DNA of 64,000 bases, taken from the NCBI GenBank assembly GCA_030123545.1, contig CP126124.1, forward strand, positions 2,294,001 to 2,358,000. Reading direction: 5' to 3'. Shown piece by piece: positions 44,767 through 54,121 of this stretch; position 1 is the first letter of the stretch, and each line of letters begins with the position of its first letter. This DNA comes from Burkholderiaceae bacterium. GTDB taxonomy: Bacteria > Pseudomonadota > Gammaproteobacteria > Burkholderiales > Burkholderiaceae_C. The position numbers were made by a program, and so were the translations under genes. The notes beneath the pieces were generated by a model. That model made no database searches, was not told the origin of the DNA, and saw only the letters and a program-made list of their open reading frames with translations.

Positions 44767-44789
44767 GGACGCTCCTCCGCAAGCCTGGC

Positions 44790-45383
44790 TCATGGCCGCA
44801 ATGGCCAATACGCCAGATGCTGGTGCTCATGGCGGCCGAGCTTGCTGTTGACCAGCGAGAAACCGGCTACCGACCAGCGCGTGGGTTCGGTGGACTGCGC
44901 CGGCAGCGGACCGCGGCTGTACTGCAGCGTGATGTGGGGCTTGAAGCCCTGGCGCTTGTCTATCCAGCGTCCCAGGCCGGCGCGCCGCAGGGCCATGGCC
45001 AGCGCCGCTTGAAATTCATGCAGCGCAACCGCTCCGTCGCTGATGCACAGCACCTGCAGCTGGCGAGCGCGTCCCTGGCCGAAAGTTTCGATGCGATCGA
45101 AGCACACCTCGAAGACACGCTGATTGATCAACCCCGACGCGACCTCGCGCGCTGCGGACTCCAGCCCGGGCGGCAGGCCCGGATGGTCGCCCAGGTGGAC
45201 CAGCGTGACATGCAGCCGTTCCGCGTCGACCGCGTTCCCGCGCAGGCCGAGTGCACGGCTGCGCTCCTGCCAGTCGGTGGCGATCCGCCGAGCCAGACGG
45301 GGCGGTGGAAACAGTGCGTAGAACAGCCGATCGGTCGGCTTAACCGGCTCGCCCAGGCCGTCCAGCGAAAGCTGCTCGGTCAT
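44790..45383 (-). CDS. thpR: RNA 2',3'-cyclic phosphodiesterase (ThpR)
   Basis: The 197-residue 2H phosphoesterase has two HxTx motifs, HVTLVHLGD near residue 58 and HITLQYSRG near residue 149. The family was named 2'-5' RNA ligase but mostly hydrolyses 2',3'-cyclic phosphates. It lies 23 bases upstream of the SGNH gene on the same strand. Confidence 0.92.
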   Translation of the reverse strand: MTEQLSLDGLGEPVKPTDRLFYALFPPPRLARRIATDWQERSRALGLRGNAVDAERLHVTLVHLGDHPGLPPGLESAAREVASGLINQRVFEVCFDRIETFGQGRARQLQVLCISDGAVALHEFQAALAMALRRAGLGRWIDKRQGFKPHITLQYSRGPLPAQSTEPTRWSVAGFSLVNSKLGRHEHQHLAYWPLRP

Positions 45384-45416
45384 GATCGTTTTCGATGGAG
45401 TCGCATGATCAGAGTT

Positions 45417-48056
45417 TTACCCGCTTCTGAGCACGGGCCCGTCGCCGCGCTGCAAGCTCCGCCACCATGACGTGGACTTCAGCAACTCGAACCACGCCAG
45501 GCACGCCAGCCCGGCCAGCAAGCTCAACCCGAGATCATCGACGTGCAACTGAGCGAACGAGAACACGGTCCGCACCGGGGCAACGAACAGCACGATGACC
45601 AGGAAAGCCGCCGCGCCGACCACGACCCACCAGAGCGCCGGGTTGCCGCTGCGCAGCATCGCCAGCGCCCCGCGCGACCAGGAGCGATTGATCAGGATGA
45701 GCGCCAGGACCGAGACGACCAGCGCCGCGAACGTCAACGCGCGCGCGGCGCCGGCGCCATGGTTGGGGCGCGCGAGCACGAAGACCGTCATGCACGCCGC
45801 CAGCACGCTCAGCCCCTGCAGTAACGCGACCACGACCGTCGGCCGCGAAAACAGCCGCTGATCGGATCTGCGCGGGAGCCGCCGCATCACGTCGGCCTCG
45901 GCGTGCTCGGCCTCGAAGACCAGCGAGCAGGCCGGGTCGATGATCAGTTCGAGAAAGACGATGTGCACGGGCAGCAGCAACAGCGGCCATCCGGGGAAGA
46001 ACACCGGAATCATCGACAGGCCCGCGATCGGAACGTGAACGGCCAAGATGAACGCCGTGGCCTTTCGGATGTTGTCGTAAATGCGCCGGCCGAGGCGCGC
46101 CGCGCTCACGATCGAGGAGAAGGCATCGTCGAGAAGCACCAGCGATGCGGACTCCCGGGCCACATCGGTGCCGCGCCCTCCCATCGCGATGCCGATGTGC
46201 GCCGCTTTCATCGCCGGCGCGTCGTTGACGCCGTCGCCTGTCATCGCCACGATTTCGCCGTTCGCCTTGAACGCGTTCACGATGCGCAGCTTCTGTTCCG
46301 GCACGACCCGCGCGAAGACCAGCACATCCCGGATGCGAGCGGTGAGTTCCTGGTCCGACATCGCGGCGAGTTCCGGCCCCGTGATCACCGCCGCGTGATG
46401 GGCTAGCCCCGCGCGTCGGGCGATCTCCTGGGCCGTGGCCGGATAGTCGCCGGTGATCATCACGACGCGGATGCCCGCGCTGCGGCATTCCGCCACCGCG
46501 GCAGGCACTTCAGGGCGCAGCGGGTCCTCGAACCCGACGAGGCCGACGAACCGAAGCTGAAACGCGTCCTGCGCTTCGGGCAGTGGTCCGGCATCGATCT
46601 CGGCACGTGCCACCGCGAGCACTCGAAGGCCCTCCGCGGCAAACCCGGCGATCTGCGCCCTGAGCGCCGCCTGTTCGCTCGCGGACAGGCGGCACAGGCC
46701 GGCGATCGCCTCGGGCGCGCCTTTTGCTGCCGCGACCCGCTGGCCGGTTTCCACGTCTTCCCAGACATGCGTCATCGCAAGCAGCGCCGCCGACAACGGG
46801 TACTCCCGGATCAGGCGCCGCCGCGCCGCTGGTTCCAGCAGGCCGAGTCGCGACGACGCCTCGTTCAGCGCGCGCTCCATCGGATCGAACGCATCCGCAC
46901 GGCTGGCCAGCACGGCCGTCTCGAGCAGGGCGCGGAATTGCTGCGGCATCGGCTCCACGGAGCCGCGGCAGTCGAGCGTCGCATCCCCGCTTGCCAGGCG
47001 CACCAGGGTCATCCGGTTCTGGGTCAGCGTTCCGGTCTTGTCGACGCACAGCACCGTCGCCGACCCCAGCGTTTCGATCGCGGGCATGCGCCGCGTCAGC
47101 ACGTGGCTCCGGGAGATGCGCCATGCACCGAGCGCGAGAAACACGGTGAGCACCACCGGAAATTCCTCCGGCAGGATCGCCATCGCCATCGCGATGCCGG
47201 CAAGCGCCCCTTGCTTCCACGCCAATGCATCGGCGCCGCGCGTCATCGCGTAGACCACGATCACGACCACGCAAGCCACGACGCCGACCGCCGCCAGCGA
47301 CCGCACCATGCGCCCGGTCTCCATCTGCAGCGGCGTTGCCTCCGGGCCGATCTGCTGCAGCGCCTTGCCGATGCGACCCAGTTCGGTCCGGATGCCGGTA
47401 CGCCGGACTTCGCACACCCCCTGCCCGGCCGTGACCAGCGTGCCCGAAAACAGCGAGGGTCGGTCGTCGCCGCCCGGCGCATCGAGCTCCCCAGCGGTCG
47501 TCGACGGGCGCTTGCGCACCGGCACCGACTCTCCGGTCAGTAGCGACTCGTCGACGGTCAGGTGGGTGGAACGCCGCAGCAGCGCATCGGCCGGAACGCG
47601 ATCCCCCTCGCTCAGGATCACGATGTCGCCTTGGGCGACCTGGCGCCCGGCGATGCGCCGCTGCACGCCGCCGCGCACGACGAGTGCGCGCGGGCTGGAC
47701 AGATCGCGCAGCGCATCGAGCGCGCGCTCGGTACGGCGCTCCTGAGCGATCGTGATCCCGATCACGACGAACACGAAGCCGAGCAGCAGCAAGGCATCGC
47801 TGAGCTTGCCAATCAAGAGGTAGAGCGCGCCGGCCGCCACGAGCATCAGGAACATCGGCTCGTGCACCACTTCTTGCACGATTGCAACGAGCGGACGCGC
47901 GCGCTGCGACGGCAACTCGTTCGGCCCATCCCGCTGCAAGCGAAGTGCCGCTTCCCGATCGGAAATTCCCTGCAAGCCAGGGTCCGGGGCACCAGGCGGC
48001 GCGGACGGATCTTGTCCGGGTTGGACAGACGTTCCTTCCCCCGCAACCTTGCTCAT
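45417..48056 (-). CDS. Cation-translocating P-type ATPase
   Basis: The 879-residue integral membrane ATPase has the phosphorylation motif DKTGTLTQN near residue 337, an actuator domain with DESLLTGESVPVRKR, and GDGVNDAPAMKAAHIGIAMG. In transmembrane segment 4 the motif is PEEFP, a variant of the PEGLP of Ca2+ pumps, and near M6 IDPACSLVFEAE is present. It belongs to the class II (Ca2+/Mn2+-like) subgroup. There are no N-terminal CxxC metal domains, so heavy-metal transport is unlikely. Substrate ion is not certain. Confidence 0.92.
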   Translation of the reverse strand: MSKVAGEGTSVQPGQDPSAPPGAPDPGLQGISDREAALRLQRDGPNELPSQRARPLVAIVQEVVHEPMFLMLVAAGALYLLIGKLSDALLLLGFVFVVIGITIAQERRTERALDALRDLSSPRALVVRGGVQRRIAGRQVAQGDIVILSEGDRVPADALLRRSTHLTVDESLLTGESVPVRKRPSTTAGELDAPGGDDRPSLFSGTLVTAGQGVCEVRRTGIRTELGRIGKALQQIGPEATPLQMETGRMVRSLAAVGVVACVVVIVVYAMTRGADALAWKQGALAGIAMAMAILPEEFPVVLTVFLALGAWRISRSHVLTRRMPAIETLGSATVLCVDKTGTLTQNRMTLVRLASGDATLDCRGSVEPMPQQFRALLETAVLASRADAFDPMERALNEASSRLGLLEPAARRRLIREYPLSAALLAMTHVWEDVETGQRVAAAKGAPEAIAGLCRLSASEQAALRAQIAGFAAEGLRVLAVARAEIDAGPLPEAQDAFQLRFVGLVGFEDPLRPEVPAAVAECRSAGIRVVMITGDYPATAQEIARRAGLAHHAAVITGPELAAMSDQELTARIRDVLVFARVVPEQKLRIVNAFKANGEIVAMTGDGVNDAPAMKAAHIGIAMGGRGTDVARESASLVLLDDAFSSIVSAARLGRRIYDNIRKATAFILAVHVPIAGLSMIPVFFPGWPLLLLPVHIVFLELIIDPACSLVFEAEHAEADVMRRLPRRSDQRLFSRPTVVVALLQGLSVLAACMTVFVLARPNHGAGAARALTFAALVVSVLALILINRSWSRGALAMLRSGNPALWWVVVGAAAFLVIVLFVAPVRTVFSFAQLHVDDLGLSLLAGLACLAWFELLKSTSWWRSLQRGDGPVLRSG

Positions 48057-48192
48057 GGGTGTTCCGATCCCCGACGGTGATAGTGCGTCGCGTCCGCTCG
48101 ACGCATACTGTATGAATTTTCCATGCGCTGACGCGTGTGACGGGATCCGACCCTGGCACGGCGCATCTCGACCATATCAGACGAGGGTTTCG

Positions 48193-49155
48193 ATGATCGA
48201 TCTTCCCACCTATGACGACGTTTCCGCGGCATCGGAGCGCATCAAGGACCATGCCCACAAGACGCCGGTCATGACTTCCCGCACCGTCGACGAAGCGTTC
48301 GATGCCCGGGTCTTCTTCAAATGCGAGAACCTGCAGCGCATGGGCGCCTTCAAGTTTCGCGGCGCGTTCAACGCGCTCTCCCGATTCAGCGCCGCGCAGC
48401 GCAAGGCCGGCGTTGTCGCGTTCTCTTCCGGCAATCACGCGCAGGCGATCGCGCTGTCGGCCAGAATTCTCGGAATTCCAGCGACCATCGTCATGCCGCA
48501 CGACGCACCGGCGGCCAAGGTGGCGGCGACCAAGGGCTACGGGGGAAACGTCGTGGTCTACGACCGCTACACCGAAGACCGCGAGCAGATCGGCCGCGAC
48601 CTTGCCGCGAAACACGGCCTCACGCTGATCCCGCCCTACGATCATCCCGGCGTGCTCGCGGGACAGGGCACTGCCGCCAAGGAACTGTTCGAGGAGGTCG
48701 GGCCGCTCGACGCCTTCTTCGTGCCGCTGGGCGGCGGCGGCCTGCTTTCCGGCTGCGCGCTGGCGACGCGGGCGCTGTCGCCCGATTGCAGGCTCTACGG
48801 CGTCGAGCCGGCGGCGGGCAACGACGGGCAACAGTCGTTTCGCACCGGAGCCATCGTCCACATCGAAACGCCCAAGACCATCGCGGATGGCGCCCAGACG
48901 CAGCACCTCGGCAACTTCACCTTTCCGATCATTCGCCGTGACGTCAGCGACATCCTCACCGCCTCGGATGCGCAGATCGTCGACTGCATGAGATTCATCG
49001 TCACCCGCATGAAGCTGGTCGTCGAGCCCACCGGCTGCCTCGGTTTCGCCGCGGCCCGGCAACGCAAGGCGGAACTCAAGGGCCAGCGCATCGGCGTGCT
49101 CCTGAGCGGCGGCAACGTTGACATGGCGCGCTTCGCGAGCCTGCTCGCCGGGTAG
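48193..49155 (+). CDS. Threonine/serine dehydratase-like PLP enzyme (perhaps threo-3-hydroxyaspartate ammonia-lyase)
   Basis: The 320-residue fold-type II PLP enzyme has the Schiff-base lysine in MGAFKFRGAFNAL, SSGNHAQAIALSA, and the phosphate loop VPLGGGGLLSGCAL. It lacks the C-terminal regulatory domain of biosynthetic IlvA. This short form is common to catabolic threonine dehydratase, serine racemase and 3-hydroxyaspartate lyase, which I cannot tell apart. GAGGG precedes the ATG at 48193. Confidence 0.9.
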   Translation: MIDLPTYDDVSAASERIKDHAHKTPVMTSRTVDEAFDARVFFKCENLQRMGAFKFRGAFNALSRFSAAQRKAGVVAFSSGNHAQAIALSARILGIPATIVMPHDAPAAKVAATKGYGGNVVVYDRYTEDREQIGRDLAAKHGLTLIPPYDHPGVLAGQGTAAKELFEEVGPLDAFFVPLGGGGLLSGCALATRALSPDCRLYGVEPAAGNDGQQSFRTGAIVHIETPKTIADGAQTQHLGNFTFPIIRRDVSDILTASDAQIVDCMRFIVTRMKLVVEPTGCLGFAAARQRKAELKGQRIGVLLSGGNVDMARFASLLAG

Positions 49156-49404
49156 CGCCTGCGGCTGCTTGCTGCAGGTCCCATCGAGAGCAACACAAGG
49201 CGCCAGTCCGGCGCTGCGCGCAGCGCACCGTTGCCGGCCGGTGCGCGGGAACGCAGCTGCAAAGCACGCCATCCAATGGGCAGGACCGAAGGCAAACCAT
49301 CCGCAGAAGCGGGTTCAAGTGCCGGGTGGACCACTGTGTCCGATCCTAGGCAAGGTGTGCGCCCGGCGTCGCGGACGAAGGCGTGGATCCTGGGGACATC
49401 CTGA

Positions 49405-50721
49405 TCAGTAAATCACCGTCGCGATGGCGATGGCGAAGGCGTTGGTGAGCATCGGCGTCACGACCGCGAGCATGAAGATCGGCTTGTAGGCCTGCTTGTG
49501 CGTCAGGCCGACGACGGCCAGCGCCGTGATGACAGCACCGTTATGCGGCATCACGTCCAGGCCGGCGGTCGCCAGGCTGGCGATGCGATGGATCACCTCT
49601 GGATTGAGGCCCAGCGCCAGGAACCTCTTGGCGAAGAGCTCCATCGCTATGCCGAGGCCTCCGGACGCAGAGCCCGTGATGCCGCACAGGAGCTGTGTGG
49701 CCAGCGACAGCGAGATCAGCGGCGTTCCGGGGATGCTCAACAACATGTTGGAGATGGACTTGAATCCGGCGACGGACCCAACCACCGCCCCAAAGCCGAC
49801 ATCGGCGCAGGTGTTGATGACGGGCAGCGCACAGTTGGTGGCACCGCCTGTCAGAGTCTTCAGCTTGTCGGTCAAGTGTTTGTTCAGCAGAACCATTCCG
49901 GCGACGATGCCACCGAGAAGAGCCCAGACGATATCGACCTTTACGATGTTGAGAAGGAGGAGCAGGACGGCGGAAGGCATGAAAGCCAGCCAGATGTTGG
50001 GGAGCGCCTTGTCGCCATTGACCTGACTCGGCGCGGCCTTTGCCGCAGCAGGATCCGTCCCCTCGTAGCCCCCGCCGTTGCGCTTCGAGCGCTGGATCAT
50101 CCAGCCGAGAAGGAAGTAGTTCGCCGTGATGACGAACACTGAGGCGATCAATCCGAGCGCGGGGGCCGCCATGGCCGTCGTGCCAAGGTACTTGGTCGGG
50201 ATGATGTTCTGGATCTGAGGTGTCCCGGGCAACATCGACATCACGAAAGTCGCGACTCCGAAGAAATAGATTCCGGGGAACAGGTGCCAGGAGAGGTCTA
50301 TTTCCTTGAACAGCGGACGCGCGATCGGCACGATGACGAAGAGGATGACGAATACGCTGACGCCACCATAGCCGAGCAAACCGCAAACCGCAACGATGGC
50401 CATCGCGACGTGGAGTTGCTTGGATTTCCCTGTCAACTTCAGCAAGAAGTCTGCGATCTTCTGGGCTGCACCGCTGTCTTCCATGACCTTGCCGAAGATC
50501 GTTCCCAGCAAGAAGAGGAAGAAGAACTTCATGGCAAAGGAACTGAACCCCTTCATATAGGTGTCGTTCAGCCCCGTCAGCAGATCGACCCGGGAGAAGG
50601 CCAGCACAATCATCGCGGCAAGCGGCGCGATGAGGATGATCGACCATCCCCGCAAAGCCAGCGTGATCAGTGTGGCGAGCCCCAGGACGATTCCAAGAAT
50701 ACTCAGCAGTTGCGGGTCCAT
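49405..50721 (-). CDS. GntP-family permease
   Basis: The 438-residue protein has about 12 hydrophobic segments and the GntP-family features GYGGVSVFVILFVIVPIARP and MLPGTPQIQNIIPT. Members import gluconate and short hydroxy or keto acids with protons. It follows the acyl-CoA ligase by 180 bases on the same strand and may be the uptake system for the operon's carboxylic acid; that link is inferred. Confidence 0.88.
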   Translation of the reverse strand: MDPQLLSILGIVLGLATLITLALRGWSIILIAPLAAMIVLAFSRVDLLTGLNDTYMKGFSSFAMKFFFLFLLGTIFGKVMEDSGAAQKIADFLLKLTGKSKQLHVAMAIVAVCGLLGYGGVSVFVILFVIVPIARPLFKEIDLSWHLFPGIYFFGVATFVMSMLPGTPQIQNIIPTKYLGTTAMAAPALGLIASVFVITANYFLLGWMIQRSKRNGGGYEGTDPAAAKAAPSQVNGDKALPNIWLAFMPSAVLLLLLNIVKVDIVWALLGGIVAGMVLLNKHLTDKLKTLTGGATNCALPVINTCADVGFGAVVGSVAGFKSISNMLLSIPGTPLISLSLATQLLCGITGSASGGLGIAMELFAKRFLALGLNPEVIHRIASLATAGLDVMPHNGAVITALAVVGLTHKQAYKPIFMLAVVTPMLTNAFAIAIATVIY

Positions 50722-50901
50722 ATTGTTTCCATGCTTTGTTTTTCTGTCTGTTCGGCGGTCCAGCCAGAGGTGGGTGAGATGCCATGAGCAGCCGGTTGCT
50801 CAGGTGACGGTGAAGACGCCGTCGCCCATCGCCTTGCGCAAGCCGAATAGCTAGAGGCGATCCTGCGACGTCATGTTCGCTTTCGGATCCTTCCTGTGCC
50901 C

Positions 50902-52878
50902 TCAGCGCCGCGCGTCGCGGATCGCCTGCACGGCTTCCGGGTTGACCAGGGTGCTCAGGTCGCCTGCGTCCTCGCCGAGCCAAGCGGAACGGACGACGCG
51001 ACGCATCAGCTTCATGTTGCGGGTGCGCGGCAGGTCGGGCACGAACACCACGTCAGCGGGCTTGAAGGCGCCACCCAGCCCTGCGGTCACGGCGGCCGAC
51101 AAGATCTTGACCGCCGACTCCTGATCGGTCTTGGGCCGTGCGACGCACAGGCAGACCACGGCCGTACCCTTGATGGGATCTGGCACGCCGATGGTGACGG
51201 CGTCCTCCAGCAATCCCGTGGCCATCAGCAGCGCCTCGATCTCGGAAGGCCCGGTACGCTTGCCCGCGATCTTGAGCGTGTCGTCGGAGCGGCCGTGCAC
51301 ATACCACATGCCGTCGATATCGCGACTCGCGAAGTCGCCGTGCACCCACAGGTCGGGCAGGCGCGACCAGTAGCTGTCCAGGTAGCGCTGGCGGTCGTGC
51401 CAAAGGCCGCGCGTCAGGCCGATCGTGGGCGTGCGCATCACTAGCTCGCCGGTCACGCCCACGGCGACGGATTCGCCACTGTTCGCGTCAACCACATCGG
51501 CACCCGTCCCCGGCACGGCGCCGGCGAACGCACAGGGCTTGAGCGGATGGATCACGGTGCCGGTCAGGATGCCGCCCATTTCGGTGCCGCCAGAAAAGTT
51601 GAGCAGCGGCACGCGGCCCTTGCCGATGCGCTCGAAGGTCCAGTGCCAGGCCTCGGGCGTCCAGGGCTCGCCGGTGGAAATCATCACGCGCAGTGAGCTG
51701 AGATCGCGCTCGGCCAACGTCGCGTCAGGAAGTTGCATCGACAGGCGCGCGATCGTCGGCGCCAGGCCCAGGTAGCTGATGCGATGGCGCTCGACCAGAC
51801 GCCACAGCCGGTCGGGTTGCGGGTAGTTGGGCGCGCCTTCGGCCAGTACCACCGTCGCGCCGACCAGAAGGCCGCCGAACACCAGCATCGGGCCAACCAG
51901 CCAGCCCATGTCCGACATCCACAGGAAGCGGTCGCCTGCCTTCAGGTCCATGCAGATCGACAGGTCCAGCGCGGTCTTGATCGGAAAGCCGCAGTGCGAG
52001 TGCACGACGCCCTTCGGCTTGCCGCTGGTGCCCGAGGTGAACATCAGCAAGAAGGGATCGTCGGCCGGCATGGACTCCGTCGGCACGGCGGCGACGTCGC
52101 CCGGCGCGCCAGCAGTCATCTCTTGCCAGTCGTGATCACGGCCCGGCATCCAGTCGCGTTCCGTGTATTGCGTCTTCAGATGGTTCAGCACCACCACGTG
52201 GCGCACGCCGGGGCATTGGGCCACCGCCTGATCGACGACCGGCTTCGCGCCGACCGGCTTGCCGCGGCGCAGCGAGGCATCGACGGTGATGACGGCCACC
52301 GCCCGGCCGTCGGTCAGGCGCTGCGTGATGGCGTCAGCGCCGAAGCCCGAGAACATCGGCAGCACGATGGCGCCGATCTTCGCCACGGCCAGCATGGCGG
52401 CGGCGGCATGCGGGAGGTTGGGCAGGTACATGCCGACCACGTCGCCACGACCGAGCCCCAAGCTGCGCAGGCTCCACGCCAGGCGGCAGGTCTCGCGGTC
52501 CAGATCGGCAAAGGTCCAGGTGGTCACCACGCCGTCTTCGCCCTCCCATACCAGCGCGGTCTGCTCGTAGGCCTCGGTGCCCCGCCGCCGGTCGAGACAG
52601 TTGATCACCACGTTGGTCTCGCCGCCCACGCACCAGTGCGCGAAGGGCTTGCCCTCGCCGAGGTCCAGCACCCGCTCGTAGGGGCGCTCGAAGCGGTAGT
52701 CGAGGAAGCGGATCAGCGCGTCGTGAAACCACGCCGGGTCCTGGCTCGCGCGCTCGTTCAGCGCCTCGAAGCTATCGACACCCAGCGCGCGCATGAAGCG
52801 GGTCAGGTTGGCCTGTTCGACCATCGCGGCGTCGGGCCGCCAGACGATGCCGGAGGAGGTGGAGTTGTCGACTTGCAT
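50902..52878 (-). CDS. AMP-dependent acyl-CoA ligase (acetyl-/acetoacetyl-CoA synthetase subfamily)
   Basis: The 658-residue adenylate-forming enzyme has the ATP motif LLMFTSGTSGKPKGVVH, the hinge and A8 region YVHGRSDDTLKIAGKRTG, and the catalytic lysine in RTRNMKLMRR. The N-terminal ACAS-type domain and size fit the acetyl/acetoacetyl-CoA synthetase branch, not the shorter AliA/BadA type. Its place after badH-badI and the two dehydrogenases suggests that it activates the acid the operon degrades. The actual substrate is not determined. Confidence 0.85.
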   Translation of the reverse strand: MQVDNSTSSGIVWRPDAAMVEQANLTRFMRALGVDSFEALNERASQDPAWFHDALIRFLDYRFERPYERVLDLGEGKPFAHWCVGGETNVVINCLDRRRGTEAYEQTALVWEGEDGVVTTWTFADLDRETCRLAWSLRSLGLGRGDVVGMYLPNLPHAAAAMLAVAKIGAIVLPMFSGFGADAITQRLTDGRAVAVITVDASLRRGKPVGAKPVVDQAVAQCPGVRHVVVLNHLKTQYTERDWMPGRDHDWQEMTAGAPGDVAAVPTESMPADDPFLLMFTSGTSGKPKGVVHSHCGFPIKTALDLSICMDLKAGDRFLWMSDMGWLVGPMLVFGGLLVGATVVLAEGAPNYPQPDRLWRLVERHRISYLGLAPTIARLSMQLPDATLAERDLSSLRVMISTGEPWTPEAWHWTFERIGKGRVPLLNFSGGTEMGGILTGTVIHPLKPCAFAGAVPGTGADVVDANSGESVAVGVTGELVMRTPTIGLTRGLWHDRQRYLDSYWSRLPDLWVHGDFASRDIDGMWYVHGRSDDTLKIAGKRTGPSEIEALLMATGLLEDAVTIGVPDPIKGTAVVCLCVARPKTDQESAVKILSAAVTAGLGGAFKPADVVFVPDLPRTRNMKLMRRVVRSAWLGEDAGDLSTLVNPEAVQAIRDARR

Positions 52879-52927
52879 GGTGCGCCATCCGATCGAGAGG
52901 TAAAGAAGCGTCGCGTTGGCCGCGACT

Positions 52928-54112
52928 TCAGTTGAACGCCGCGATCCCCGTGATCGCGCGCCCCAGGATCAGCGCATGCACGTCGTGCGTGCCCTCGTAG
53001 GTGTTCACGACTTCCAGGTTCACCAGATGGCGCGCGACGCCGAACTCGTCGCTGATGCCGTTGCCGCCCATCATGTCGCGCGCGGTGCGGGCGATGTCCA
53101 GCGACTTGCCGCAGCTGTTGCGCTTGACGATGGAGGTGAGTTCGACCGCGGCCTGGCCCTCGTCCTTCATTCTTCCCAGCCGCAGGCACCCCTGCAGCCC
53201 GAGCGTGATCTCGGTCAGCATGTCGGCGAGCTTTTTCTGGATCAGCTGGTTGGCCGCCAGCGGGCGGCCGAACTGCTTGCGGTCGAGCACGTACTGGCGC
53301 GCACGCTGGTAGCAGTCCTCGGCGGCGCCCAAGGCGCCCCAGGCGATGCCGTAGCGGGCGGAATTGAGGCAGGTGAACGGCCCTTTGAGGCCGCGCACTT
53401 CGGGAAACGCGTTTTCCTCGGGGCAGAACACCTCGTCCATCACGACTTCACCGGTAATGGAGGCGCGCAGGCCGACCTTGCCGTGGATGGCGGGGGCCGA
53501 GAGGCCCTTGGCGCCTTTGTCGAGCACGAAGCCGCGGATCTGCCCACCCTCGTCTTTGGCCCAGACGACGAAGACGTCGGCGATCGGGCTGTTGCTGATC
53601 CACATCTTGCTGCCCGAGAGGGAATAGCCGCCTTGGACCTTCTTCGCCCGGGTGATCATGCTGCCCGGGTCCGAGCCGTGGTTCGGTTCGGTCAGGCCGA
53701 AGCACCCTATCCATTCGCCTGTGGCCAGCTTGGGCAGGTATTTCTGTTTGGTCGCTGCGGTGCCGAATGAGTGGATCGGCACCATGACGAGGGAGGATTG
53801 CACGCTCATCATCGAGCGGTAGCCGGAGTCGACGCGCTCGACTTCGCGCGCGATCAGGCCGTAGCTGACGTAATTGAGGCCGGCGCCGCCGTATTGCTCG
53901 GGAATCGTCGGGCCCAACAGGCCGAGCGCGCCCATTTCGCGGAAGATGGCCGGGTCGGTCTGCTCGTTGCGGAATGCCTGCTGCACGCGCGGCAGGAGCT
54001 TTTCCTGGCAATACGTGTGGGCGGCATCCTGTACGGCGCGTTCGTCGGCGCTGAGCTGCGCGCGCAGGGACAGCGGATCGTCCCAGGAGAAGGTGTTGCG
54101 GCTGGAAGCCAT
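52928..54112 (-). CDS. gcdH: Glutaryl-CoA dehydrogenase
   Basis: The 394-residue FAD enzyme oxidises and decarboxylates glutaryl-CoA to crotonyl-CoA. GCFGLTEPNHGSDPGSM, KMWISNSPIADVFVVWAK and the catalytic glutamate in NTYEGTHDVHALILGRAITG are the family hallmarks. It lies nine bases after the next dehydrogenase in the operon and would finish the pimelyl-CoA route by delivering crotonyl-CoA to central metabolism. Confidence 0.93.
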   Translation of the reverse strand: MASSRNTFSWDDPLSLRAQLSADERAVQDAAHTYCQEKLLPRVQQAFRNEQTDPAIFREMGALGLLGPTIPEQYGGAGLNYVSYGLIAREVERVDSGYRSMMSVQSSLVMVPIHSFGTAATKQKYLPKLATGEWIGCFGLTEPNHGSDPGSMITRAKKVQGGYSLSGSKMWISNSPIADVFVVWAKDEGGQIRGFVLDKGAKGLSAPAIHGKVGLRASITGEVVMDEVFCPEENAFPEVRGLKGPFTCLNSARYGIAWGALGAAEDCYQRARQYVLDRKQFGRPLAANQLIQKKLADMLTEITLGLQGCLRLGRMKDEGQAAVELTSIVKRNSCGKSLDIARTARDMMGGNGISDEFGVARHLVNLEVVNTYEGTHDVHALILGRAITGIAAFN

Positions 54113-54121
54113 GTGAATCTC

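Noticed and set aside
46510..49272. 920-codon minus-strand open frame
   Set aside because: It runs antisense to the dehydratase gene and out of frame in the P-type ATPase gene; both real genes have full motifs.
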